Of a stretch of 64,000 nucleotides of DNA, positions 49,392 through 56,733 are shown piece by piece. The notes beneath the pieces are model-generated. The model made no database searches, was not told the origin of the DNA, and saw only the letters and a program-made list of their open reading frames with translations. The translations under genes and the position numbers were made by a program. Location: positions 57,380 through 121,379 of the forward strand of contig LEKJ01000050.1 in the NCBI GenBank assembly GCA_029852775.1, in the 5' to 3' direction. The stretch's first letter is position 1; every line of letters starts with the position of its first letter. The stretch is from Pasteurellaceae bacterium LFhippo2. Lineage in GTDB: Bacteria > Pseudomonadota > Gammaproteobacteria > Enterobacterales > Pasteurellaceae.

Positions 49392-49496
49392 CCCCATACT
49401 CATGTATGGGGTTACGCATTGTATGGTTGCTTTGCAACCAATTATTTTTGTCGCAAAGCGACAATACAATTCTTAACCTAGTACGTCAGTGCTAGG
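49392..49496. repeat. Array of four palindromes joined by conserved linkers
   Basis: Four stems follow one another: CCCCATAC/GTATGGGG (49392-49411), GGTTGC-TTT-GCAACC (49425-49439), TTGTCGC-AAA-GCGACAA (49448-49464) and CCTAGTAC/GTGCTAGG (49477-49496, one G-T pair). The linker TTACGCAT after the first stem and the TTT loop recur at 61652-61698. The third and fourth stems recur at 55368-55416. Stems differ between copies while staying paired. Confidence 0.85.
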
Positions 49497-49617
49497 CATT
49501 CCAAAATCCCTTTCCTACCTTATTTGTTTTACCTTTTCTATTGTATTTAAACTGTATTAATATACAATTCCACTTATACTATTCTTCAATAAGAAATAGC
49601 CTGATGAAATTTCAGTC

Positions 49618-49634
49618 GTCAACTTTAAGTTGAC
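49618..49634 (+). promoter_or_regulatory. Palindrome upstream of sbcD
   Basis: GTCAACTTTAAGTTGAC is an 8-bp inverted repeat around a single T, 27 bp before the sbcD ATG. It could be a regulator site or an RNA hairpin near the ribosome site. It does not fit a LexA box (CTGT-N8-ACAG). Confidence 0.45.
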
Positions 49635-49660
49635 AGCTCAATGCAAAAAATGGGGTAACA

Positions 49661-50881
49661 ATGAAAATTCTACACACTGCCGATTGGCATTTAGGTATTC
49701 AGCTGAATGGCAAGCGCCGAGATCAAGAACATCAACAATTCCTAGATTGGCTAGTGGTGACTATCGAACAGCAACAAGTGAATATTGTGGTGATCGCCGG
49801 TGATGTATTTGACTCTACAACCCCGTCTAACTATTCCATTAAGCAGTATTACGATTTTCTCTATCGAGCTGCTCAAATCCAAAGTTGCCGTCATATTATT
49901 GTGGTCGGCGGTAATCACGATAGCCCGAGTTTGCTTGATGCGCCCGCCCCACTATTAACCGCACTAAATGTGCAAGTTGTAGGAAATGCCAAAGAGAATA
50001 TCAGTGATGAAGTATTCTTACTCTCTAATCAAAATCAGATTGAATTAATTGTGTGTGCGGTGCCTTATTTGCGTGAGCGTGATGTACGTTTAAGCCAAGC
50101 AGGTGAAAGTCAGACCGATAAAAATAGCCGTCTAATTCAAGGTATCGCACAGCATTACCAACATTGCTATCAGCAAGCGGAGCAGTTAAAGCAACAGTAT
50201 AATGTGCCGATTTTAGCCACAGGGCATTTATTCTGTACTGCTACAGGTAGCAAAGAACCTGAACAGGGCGACGGCGTGCGTGAGCTTTATGTGGGTTCGT
50301 TAAACCGTTTCCCTGCTGACTATTTCCCGCCTTTTGATTATATCGCTTTGGGGCATTTGCATATTCCACAGACCTTAGCGGGCGAGAAAGTCGCTCGCTA
50401 TAGCGGTAGCTCGATTGCAATGGGTTTTGGTGAGGCAAATCAGCAGAAAAGCATTACGCTAGTTGAATTTGATGCTCAACATAAGCCAACTATTAATTTG
50501 GTTGATGTACCAATTTTCCAACAATTACAAACTGTCAAAGGCGATTGGGATCAGATTATTGAACAGTTAGATCAACTGAAAAGATCCAATAGCGAAGTGT
50601 GGCTTAAGATCCGTTATGAAGGATCGGAGCTGATTGCGGATTTACGTGAAAAATTGGATCAGCACTTAGCAGACACCAAGTTAGAAATCCTAATGGTGGA
50701 GAATGCTAAATTACGTCAGCGCACTTTATCCCAAGCTGAGCCAGAAGAGGATTTAGCCAGCTTAAGCCATAATGATGTCTTTGCTCGTTGCCTTAATGCA
50801 CACGAAGTATCCGAAGAACAACAAACAGAATTACTAGCACTCTATCAAATTGCGGTGCAAAAACTAAATGAAACAGAATAA
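49661..50881 (+). CDS. sbcD: Exonuclease subunit SbcD
   Basis: Mre11-type nuclease subunit of SbcCD, which cuts DNA hairpins and processes ends at stalled forks. The phosphoesterase motifs are ADWHLG (residues 7-12), VIAGDVFDS, VGGNHDSP, ATGHLF and ALGHLHIPQ with SGSSIAMGF. The 406-residue length is typical. Its partner sbcC lies 0.8 kb downstream on the same strand, separated by a toxin-antitoxin pair. GGGG before the ATG is a weak ribosome site. Confidence 0.96.
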   Translation: MKILHTADWHLGIQLNGKRRDQEHQQFLDWLVVTIEQQQVNIVVIAGDVFDSTTPSNYSIKQYYDFLYRAAQIQSCRHIIVVGGNHDSPSLLDAPAPLLTALNVQVVGNAKENISDEVFLLSNQNQIELIVCAVPYLRERDVRLSQAGESQTDKNSRLIQGIAQHYQHCYQQAEQLKQQYNVPILATGHLFCTATGSKEPEQGDGVRELYVGSLNRFPADYFPPFDYIALGHLHIPQTLAGEKVARYSGSSIAMGFGEANQQKSITLVEFDAQHKPTINLVDVPIFQQLQTVKGDWDQIIEQLDQLKRSNSEVWLKIRYEGSELIADLREKLDQHLADTKLEILMVENAKLRQRTLSQAEPEEDLASLSHNDVFARCLNAHEVSEEQQTELLALYQIAVQKLNETE

Positions 50882-50900
50882 ATTTAATGCTGTTTAAAAC

Positions 50901-50928
50901 TTGCACTTATACCATAAAGTAGTAATAT
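50901..50928 (+). promoter_or_regulatory. Promoter of the Phd/VapC pair
   Basis: TTGCAC (50901-50906) and TAATAT (50923-50928) are 16 bp apart, ahead of AGGAGG and the antitoxin ATG. It suggests the pair has its own promoter inside the sbcDC locus. Confidence 0.5.
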
Positions 50929-50951
50929 AGTGACAATTTTAGGAGGTATCT

Positions 50952-51233
50952 ATGGCAATTACAGTAACATCAAAAGAATTTAATCAAAGTGCTAGTAAAG
51001 TGCTGAAAATGTCAGCAGAGCAACCTATTTTTATTACAAAATGGGGAAAGGTTGTGAGCGTGCTTTCAAGCTACCAAGAATATCAGCAAGCAAAGAAAGA
51101 AGAGCCGAGTTTTGAAGATATTTTTGCTTTATCAGCTGAACAAGCCGTGAGTGATGAGTTTTTTGCTGAATTTGAGCAGACATTAGTGGATATTCGTAAA
51201 TCAACTAAACCACGTGTAACGGAGTTTGAGTAA
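50952..51233 (+). CDS. Phd/YefM-family antitoxin
   Basis: Antitoxin and autorepressor for the PIN-domain toxin that follows. The 93-residue protein begins MAITVTSKEFNQSASKVLKMSAEQPIFITKWGKVVSVLSSYQEYQQ, the Phd/YefM DNA-binding fold with its FNQ motif and an edge strand reading VVSVLSSYQEY. The disordered C-terminal half, FEQTLVDIRKSTKPRVTEFE, would bind the toxin. AGGAGG lies before the ATG. Its stop overlaps the toxin ATG by one base. Confidence 0.92.
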   Translation: MAITVTSKEFNQSASKVLKMSAEQPIFITKWGKVVSVLSSYQEYQQAKKEEPSFEDIFALSAEQAVSDEFFAEFEQTLVDIRKSTKPRVTEFE

Positions 51234-51649
51234 TGTATTTATTTGATACTAATATCGTTTCGGAGCTGTATAAATTAAGAAATGGAAAGATAGATCCTAA
51301 AGTAAGAGCGTGGTTAGCAACAATTAAGCCTAGTGAAACTTTGATTAGTTGTATTACTCTGTCTGAAATTAAAACGGGAATACTTTTAAAAGAGCGTAAA
51401 GATCCTGCCCAAGCCGAACTCCTAGCACAGTGGTTTGAAAATCAAATTATTCCCACTTATAAATCAAAAACTCTTCCTCTAACAGCCGATATTGCAATGT
51501 TAGCCGCTCAATTTCATATCCCAAATAAAATGGATATCAATGATGCCTATATAGGCGCAACGGCAAAATATCATCGCTTAACGCTTGTTACACGCAATGT
51601 AAAAGATTTTGAAAAATTAAAATTAGAGATTATTAATCCTTTTGAATAA
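51233..51649 (+). CDS. vapC: VapC-type PIN-domain ribonuclease toxin
   Basis: Predicted endoribonuclease, often cutting initiator tRNA or rRNA in this family. The PIN acidic residues are visible: Asp5 in LFDTNIVSE, Glu45 in LSEIKTG, Asp101 and Asp104 in MDINDAYIGATA, and Asp125 in RNVKDFEK. The 138-residue length is normal. The FitB-like start MYLFDTNIVSELYKLRNG places it near the FitB/VapC subgroup. It stands 34 bp before sbcC. Confidence 0.92.
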   Translation: MYLFDTNIVSELYKLRNGKIDPKVRAWLATIKPSETLISCITLSEIKTGILLKERKDPAQAELLAQWFENQIIPTYKSKTLPLTADIAMLAAQFHIPNKMDINDAYIGATAKYHRLTLVTRNVKDFEKLKLEIINPFE

Positions 51650-51683
51650 TACCTACTAACTCTTGTTATAAATTGGAAAACTA

Positions 51684-54600
51684 ATGCGCCTACTTAGCCT
51701 ACGCCTAAAAAATCTGAATTCCCTTGTTGGTGAATGGAAGATTGATTTTACTCACCCAAATTATGTCGAAGACGGTATTTTTGCGATTACGGGTAACACT
51801 GGAGCGGGCAAAACGACTTTACTTGACGCTCTGTGTCTTGCACTTTTTGGCGAAACCCCACGTCTGAACCGCATTACCGCAAGCAGTAACCATATTATGA
51901 ACCGCAAAAGTGCGGAGTGTTTAAGTGAAGTTGAGTTTGCGATTGGCGATAAACAGTATCGTGCTTATTGGTATCAAAACCGTTCTCGTAACAAAGTCGA
52001 TGGCAAGCTACAAGCCCCACGCCACACCTTAACCGATGCCCTAACAGACAAACCGATTACCGAAAAACTGTCTGAAACCCGTCAGCAGATTGAGCAGATT
52101 TTAGGGGTAAACTTCACCCAGTTTACTCGTACCATTCTATTGGCGCAGGGCAATTTTGCTGAGTTTCTAAAATCAAACAGCAGTGAACGTGCCGATTTGC
52201 TTGAACAGATTACAGGTACGGAAATCTATAGCCAAATTTCGCAACAGGTGTTTGAATTAACTAGAGAAGAAAAACGTAAATTAGACACCCTTGAAGCAGG
52301 GGGTGGCAATGTTGAGCTATTAACTGCTGAACAAGAACAACAATTAAATCAACAACTTGCTGAATTAGAACCGCAGATTAAGCTCATTGAGAGCCAACAA
52401 AAAACGTGGCAAAAGCAATTAACCGACTATCAGCAACAAACAGAAGTTAGCCAACAGATTGAAACGTTAAACAGCGATAAAGCACAACACTTACAGCAAG
52501 CGGATACTATTCAGCAGTTGGAAGCCGAGATCAAGCGGGCAGATTTAGCGAAAAGTTTGCAACCTACTCAGCATAAGGTGCAAGAGCTAGAGCAGAGCTT
52601 AGGGACGATTAGCCAGCAATTAACGAGCTATCAACAGCAACTTCAACAAGTGGCACAAAGATTGCTTACGGAGCAACAGGCACTTAGCCAAGCCGAGAAA
52701 ACAGAACAAGAGAAACTAGCGAAACAGCAACGCTTAACGGCATTGTTGCCGAAGGTGCGTGAGTTAGATCATCAGTTATCACTACAGAATAAAGAGCAAC
52801 AACGCCTACAACAAGAGTATCGTCAGCTTAGCCAAGAGTGCGAGCAAGAGAGCTATCAACAGCAACAGTTGCACAATGAAATCACGCAACAACAGCAGAG
52901 TTTCCAACAGCAACAACATTACCTACAAAACCATTCGCAAGATGAACAGCTAGTGGGCAAACTTCCCCTTTGGCAAAGTCTATCGCTTGAATTAGCGGAG
53001 TTACAGCAGAGTCAAAAGGCTAATTTGCAAAAAATTGCGCAAATCCAACCGCTTGTCAGCAAATTAGAGAGCGATAAAACTGCGTTAGCCCAACAGCTAG
53101 TCCAAGCACAGCAACAGTTAGAGCAGTTTACTCAACAAGTTAATCAAGCGCAGACTGAGCGTGATAAGTTAGCCAGTCTTGAACAACTTTATAAGCAAAA
53201 TCAACAAGTTGAAAACTTAGTGAAGTTGTTAAACGAGCAACAAAGTTTGCTAGAACAACAGCAAACTGTTGCTACTCAACAGCAGAAAGATCAGCAGGCT
53301 TTAGCGGAATATCAGCGTAAATATAGTGAAGTGGATACTCAACTAAACCAAGCGCAACAGCAGTTTGCACTTGCGGATAAGCAGTATCTACTCTCAATGC
53401 AAATTGCCAACTTTGAGCAACATCGCCATTTGCTCAAGGATAATGAGCCTTGTCCATTGTGTGGGGCGAAGGAGCACCCTTTTGCGCACCAAACTCAACA
53501 GCTGACAAATGACAGCTTGCAACTACGCACCCAAGCGCAGAACAAAGTCGAGCAGTTAAATAGTGATCTTACCCAGCTGAAAGGCGAGCAACATAAGCTA
53601 GAACTGGCGTTGAAAACCTATCAGGATCAACAGCAGAGATTAGCGCAAGCAGTGCAGGGGCTGAATGATCAGTTAGATCGAATTGATCGCCGTTATCCGA
53701 GAGAAATTGCTGAACTTAACCCGTTATTGCAACAGACTAAAGCGCAGATTGAGCAAGTCGAGCAGTTGGAAAATCGCTTAAAACAGCTGACCCAACATAA
53801 ACAACAGAGTGAGCAACAACAAAGTCAGCTACAACAGCAACAACATCAGTTGGAACAGCAGTTGATCGCCAAGAGTGCGGAGCAACAACAGCTTGCTCAA
53901 ACTCAACAGCAATATCAGCAGAGTGAACAGCAGAAAACAGCGCAGTTGGTAAGCCAAATTGCGCCGTTTAGCTCACAGGCTGATCTTCAACAGGCATTAA
54001 GCGAGCTTACGCAACGCAGTGAGCAATATCAGCAAACAGCTAAGGCACATCAGCAGTTACAGCTTGCCCTTGAAACTAACCAGAAGTTATATCAGGAACG
54101 TCAGCAAGGATTAGTGGCGAAACAGCAACAAAATCAGCATAGATTGAATAGTATCAAGCAAGGCGAGCAACAACTTACAAGCTTAAATCAACAGCGTAGC
54201 GAGCTTTTTGGTGATCGTAATGTCGATGAAACCGAGCAGAAAATGCAACAGTTGGTGCAACAAGCGGTGCAATCTCGCCAAAATTTTGCAAAACAAGTGT
54301 CGCAGACTGAAACTGAAAAAGCGAAAATTGGTAGCCTTGTGCAAGCAACCCAAACTCAGCAAGCGCAAACACAGCAACAGTTTACAACGGCTCAACAGCA
54401 GTTTAGCCAACAGCTTAGTGCAAATCACTTTGCGGATTTAAGGGATTACCAACAGGCGTTATTAACGGAGCAGAGTTATCAGGCGAAACAGCAACAAACG
54501 CAACAGTGGCAACAACATCTACAGCGTTTTGATACTTTGCTAAAAGAACATCAGCAGCGCTTAACCCAGCTTAATCAGCTGGTGCAAGATTTATTGCCAC

Positions 54601-55286
54601 AGGCGGAGATTAGCGCACAGCTACAGCAAAGCAGTGAACAGCTTGCCCAACATCATCAGCGCAAGGGGCAGATTACGACCCAGTTAGACACTAACCAACA
54701 GAATAAAGCGAAGTTGGCGAGCCAAATGGTGCTGATTGAGCAACAGCGTGGGGTGTATGATAAATGGAAAATTCTGAACGAGCTGATTGGCGCTGCGGAC
54801 GGCAAAAAATATAAAACCTTTGCACAGGGGCTGACCTTTGAAGTGATGGTACAACAGGCAAACCGTCAGCTTGTGAAAATGAGTGATCGCTATGAGTTAG
54901 TTCGTGCCAGCCAAAATGAGCAAGAGGGGTTACTTGACCTAAATGTGATTGACCATTGGCAAGGTAGCGAAGTGCGTTCTAGTAAAAATCTCTCTGGCGG
55001 TGAGAGTTTCCTTGTGAGCCTTGCCCTTGCGTTAGGCTTGGCAAAAATGAACGCTCGCAATATGCGCATTGACTCGCTGTTCCTAGACGAAGGTTTCGGC
55101 ACCCTTGATGAAGCCACCCTTGCCACAGTATTGGAAGCACTAGCAAGCCTACAAAGCGAAGGCAAGCTAATCGGGATTATTTCCCATATCCCCGCCCTTA
55201 ACGAACGTATCCCAACCCAAATCAAAGTGTTGGCGCATACCAATGGACAGAGCGAGTTAAGTGGAGTGGGGGTTGAAAAACATTGA
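51684..55286 (+). CDS. sbcC: Exonuclease subunit SbcC, glutamine-rich long form
   Basis: Rad50-like SMC ATPase of the SbcCD nuclease. Walker A GNTGAGKT is at residues 37-44, the Q-loop stretch FTQFTRTILLAQGNFAEFL follows, the zinc hook CPLC is at 590-593, the ABC signature LSGGES is at about 1103-1108, and Walker B SLFLDEGFGTLDEATL is followed by the switch ISHIPALNERI. At 1200 aa it is longer than E. coli SbcC (1048), and the two coiled-coil arms are extraordinarily rich in glutamine (many QQQ runs). The ATPase and hook parts are intact. Co-transcription with sbcD must pass the inserted toxin-antitoxin pair. Confidence 0.96.
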   Translation: MRLLSLRLKNLNSLVGEWKIDFTHPNYVEDGIFAITGNTGAGKTTLLDALCLALFGETPRLNRITASSNHIMNRKSAECLSEVEFAIGDKQYRAYWYQNRSRNKVDGKLQAPRHTLTDALTDKPITEKLSETRQQIEQILGVNFTQFTRTILLAQGNFAEFLKSNSSERADLLEQITGTEIYSQISQQVFELTREEKRKLDTLEAGGGNVELLTAEQEQQLNQQLAELEPQIKLIESQQKTWQKQLTDYQQQTEVSQQIETLNSDKAQHLQQADTIQQLEAEIKRADLAKSLQPTQHKVQELEQSLGTISQQLTSYQQQLQQVAQRLLTEQQALSQAEKTEQEKLAKQQRLTALLPKVRELDHQLSLQNKEQQRLQQEYRQLSQECEQESYQQQQLHNEITQQQQSFQQQQHYLQNHSQDEQLVGKLPLWQSLSLELAELQQSQKANLQKIAQIQPLVSKLESDKTALAQQLVQAQQQLEQFTQQVNQAQTERDKLASLEQLYKQNQQVENLVKLLNEQQSLLEQQQTVATQQQKDQQALAEYQRKYSEVDTQLNQAQQQFALADKQYLLSMQIANFEQHRHLLKDNEPCPLCGAKEHPFAHQTQQLTNDSLQLRTQAQNKVEQLNSDLTQLKGEQHKLELALKTYQDQQQRLAQAVQGLNDQLDRIDRRYPREIAELNPLLQQTKAQIEQVEQLENRLKQLTQHKQQSEQQQSQLQQQQHQLEQQLIAKSAEQQQLAQTQQQYQQSEQQKTAQLVSQIAPFSSQADLQQALSELTQRSEQYQQTAKAHQQLQLALETNQKLYQERQQGLVAKQQQNQHRLNSIKQGEQQLTSLNQQRSELFGDRNVDETEQKMQQLVQQAVQSRQNFAKQVSQTETEKAKIGSLVQATQTQQAQTQQQFTTAQQQFSQQLSANHFADLRDYQQALLTEQSYQAKQQQTQQWQQHLQRFDTLLKEHQQRLTQLNQLVQDLLPQAEISAQLQQSSEQLAQHHQRKGQITTQLDTNQQNKAKLASQMVLIEQQRGVYDKWKILNELIGAADGKKYKTFAQGLTFEVMVQQANRQLVKMSDRYELVRASQNEQEGLLDLNVIDHWQGSEVRSSKNLSGGESFLVSLALALGLAKMNARNMRIDSLFLDEGFGTLDEATLATVLEALASLQSEGKLIGIISHIPALNERIPTQIKVLAHTNGQSELSGVGVEKH

Positions 55287-55288
55287 TT

Positions 55289-55347
55289 GTAGGGTGCGTG
55301 TAAACGCACCGAATACCGCCCTAATGGTGCGTTTACACGCACCCTAC
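55289..55347. repeat. Perfect 22-bp inverted repeat after sbcC
   Basis: Arms 55289-55310 and 55326-55347 are perfectly complementary, with a 15-bp spacer. Each arm begins or ends with GTAGGGTGCGT and is itself a hairpin (GGTGCGT/ACGCACC). A third identical unit stands alone at 55701-55722. It begins 3 bp after the sbcC stop and may serve as its transcript end. Confidence 0.9.
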
Positions 55348-55367
55348 GCCACTTTGTCGCTCGTAAG

Positions 55368-55416
55368 TAGTCGCAAAGCGACTAAGATAATTAACCTAGC
55401 ACGGCTCGTGCTAGGT
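55368..55416. repeat. Two modular palindromes, second copy
   Basis: TAGTCGC-AAA-GCGACTA (55368-55384) and ACCTAGCACG/CGTGCTAGGT (55394-55403 and 55407-55416) correspond to the third and fourth stems at 49448-49496, with the same AAA loop and a shared AAT..TTAACCTAG linker. Confidence 0.85.
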
Positions 55417-55477
55417 GGAATAATTCGCAATCCTTAAATCTTGCTCGAACGTAGGGGCGTATTGCATACGCCCGCGG
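55414..55477. repeat. 64-bp direct repeat, copy 1
   Basis: This block matches 61569-61632 at 60 of 64 positions by direct reading. It ends in the REP-like unit with GGGCGTAT/ATACGCCC. Confidence 0.92.
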
Positions 55478-55498
55478 GCGTGCGCAGCACGCCCCTAC
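55451..55498. repeat. Head-to-head REP-like pair
   Basis: Two hairpins, GGGCGTAT-TGC-ATACGCCC and GGGCGTGC-GCA-GCACGCCC, lie back to back inside an outer stem GTAGGGGCGT (55451-55460) / ACGCCCCTAC (55489-55498). Paired units of this kind resemble BIME elements. Confidence 0.85.
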
Positions 55499-55528
55499 AT
55501 CCTTTCTCCGAATAATGCTCATAGGTAG

Positions 55529-55597
55529 AGACACGTTGCGCGTGTCCGCTCGGTTTTGAATTTGCAAAGTTTTTCTTAAATCTTACCGGTTGTTTAA
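55529..55597. repeat. GACAC-hairpin block, copy 2
   Basis: A GACACG/CGTGTC hairpin followed by a stretch shared with 47633-47701, ending in TTAAATCTTACCGGTTGTTT. A shorter degenerate relative (GCTCATAGGTAGGGACA) lies near 55727-55745. Confidence 0.75.
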
Positions 55598-55612
55598 ATT
55601 CATTGCTTGAAC

Positions 55613-55637
55613 GTAGGGGCGTACTGCGTACGCCCGC
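55613..55637. repeat. Single REP-like unit
   Basis: GTAGGGGCGTACTGCGTACG onward: hairpin GGGCGTAC-TGC-GTACGCCC. Same family as 55451-55498 and 61606-61631, with paired changes in the stem. Confidence 0.85.
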
Positions 55638-55700
55638 AAAAATATTCAATCTTCATTCCCGTTTATTTCTTATTCATCATCCGACAAATTAAGAGTATTC

Positions 55701-55722
55701 GGTGCGTTTACACGCACCCTAC
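55701..55722. repeat. Single GTAGGGTGCGT unit
   Basis: Identical over 22 bp to the right arm of the inverted pair at 55326-55347. Confidence 0.9.
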
Positions 55723-55790
55723 GCAGCTCATAGGTAGGGACATATTGGGAGTGTTTGCTACATCTCAACTTCAGCCCAAAATATAGAAAA

Positions 55791-55858
55791 TTATGCAAAA
55801 TTATGTGCTAAAAGCATAATTATGTATTGCGTGCATAATTGTACATAATTTTGCATAA
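55791..55858. repeat. AT-rich dyad cluster upstream of azoR
   Basis: Perfect 16-bp inverted arms TTATGCAAAATTATGT (55791-55806) and its complement (55843-55858) flank two further GCATAATT motifs, one in the palindrome CATAATTATG (55815-55824). The motif GCATAATT or its complement occurs at least five times in 68 bp. It lies 136 bp upstream of the azoR start. It could bind a regulator cooperatively or extrude as a cruciform. Confidence 0.8.
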
Positions 55859-55993
55859 AAGGCGAGGGGATTTACTTTTTTGATTATTCAGTTTTAGTAA
55901 ATACTCTATTCAATTATTCACTCTTTATCTTTATGGGGAAAAGAGTAAACTATGCACAACTATTTCCTTTCAACTTTATAACGGAAGACCCAA

Positions 55994-56581
55994 ATGAAAA
56001 ACGTATTAGTATTAAAATCAAGTATCCTTGCAGCAAACTCACAATCAAATGTATTAGTGGATTACTTCAAAAGTAAAATTTCAGCGAATATCACAGAACA
56101 CGATTTCGGTGAAAATCCATTACCATACTACGATTTAGATGCGGCAACAGGTACACGTGGCGAGCCACAAAACGAAGCGCAAAAAGCAGCATTAGCATTA
56201 TCAAACCAATTAATTGGTGAAGTAAAAGATGCAGATGTATTAGTGTTTGCAACACCAATGTATAACTTAGGTATCCCAGCGCAGTTAAAAACTTATATCG
56301 ACTATTTAAACCGTGCGGGTGTAACTTTCCAATATACAGCGAATGGCCCTGAAGGTTTAATCACTGGCAAAAAAGCAATCGTGGTATTAACTCACGGTGG
56401 TATCTATAAAGATGGTCCTGCGGATTTAGCAAAAGTGTATATGCAAACGGTATTAAACTTTATCGGCATCACTGATGTAGAATTTGTTTACGCAGAAGGT
56501 ATCGGCTACGGTCCAGAAGTGGCGGCAAAAGCAATCGAAGCAGCGAAAGTTGAATTAGATCGTATCGCAAGTTCACTATAA
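55994..56581 (+). CDS. azoR: FMN-dependent NADH-azoreductase
   Basis: Flavodoxin-fold quinone/azo reductase that protects against quinone and thiol stress. The 195-residue protein begins MKNVLVLKSSILAANSQSNVLVDYFKSK, the FMN phosphate loop, and has FATPMYNLGIPAQLKTYIDYLNRAGVTFQYT and VVLTHGGIYKDG, all typical of AzoR. It stands alone, between the repeat patch and a terminator. Regulation may involve the dyad cluster upstream. Confidence 0.95.
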   Translation: MKNVLVLKSSILAANSQSNVLVDYFKSKISANITEHDFGENPLPYYDLDAATGTRGEPQNEAQKAALALSNQLIGEVKDADVLVFATPMYNLGIPAQLKTYIDYLNRAGVTFQYTANGPEGLITGKKAIVVLTHGGIYKDGPADLAKVYMQTVLNFIGITDVEFVYAEGIGYGPEVAAKAIEAAKVELDRIASSL

Positions 56582-56600
56582 TTTAGTCTAACGATATTTA

Positions 56601-56634
56601 AAGACCGATTTCTAGTAAGAGATCGGTCTTTTTT
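56601..56634 (+). terminator. Terminator after azoR
   Basis: AAGACCGAT (56601-56609) pairs with ATCGGTCTT (56622-56630) and TTTTT follows. Confidence 0.92.
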
Positions 56635-56733
56635 ATTGAGCAAATGTAAGAAAATTCGCTTAATTTGGTAAAAATCAACGCAAAACAGAGCGCTTGTAGT
56701 AAACTCTCTCAAAAATTTCAAAAGGGGATAACA

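Larger units (their letters stand above)
55287..55993. other. Gene-free repeat patch between sbcC and azoR
   Basis: This 707-bp gap has no credible gene. It is made largely of palindromes and repeat copies listed separately: a 22-bp inverted pair, modular stems, REP-like GTAGGGGCG units, a GACAC-hairpin block and an AT-rich dyad cluster. The only longer open frame (minus strand, about 55434-55649) is formed by the repeats themselves. The azoR promoter should lie in its last 130 bp. Confidence 0.8.

Noticed and set aside
49618-49634. LexA box upstream of sbcD
   Set aside because: The palindrome GTCAACTTTAAGTTGAC lacks the CTGT-N8-ACAG pattern, so SOS control is not supported.
55434-55649. 71-codon minus-strand open frame in the repeat patch
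   Set aside because: It is composed of REP-like and other repeat units, has no ribosome site and no protein-like composition.
55287-55993. Miniature insertion sequence or CRISPR array in the repeat patch
   Set aside because: There is no transposase remnant or single terminal inverted-repeat boundary, and repeats are not regularly spaced by unique spacers.
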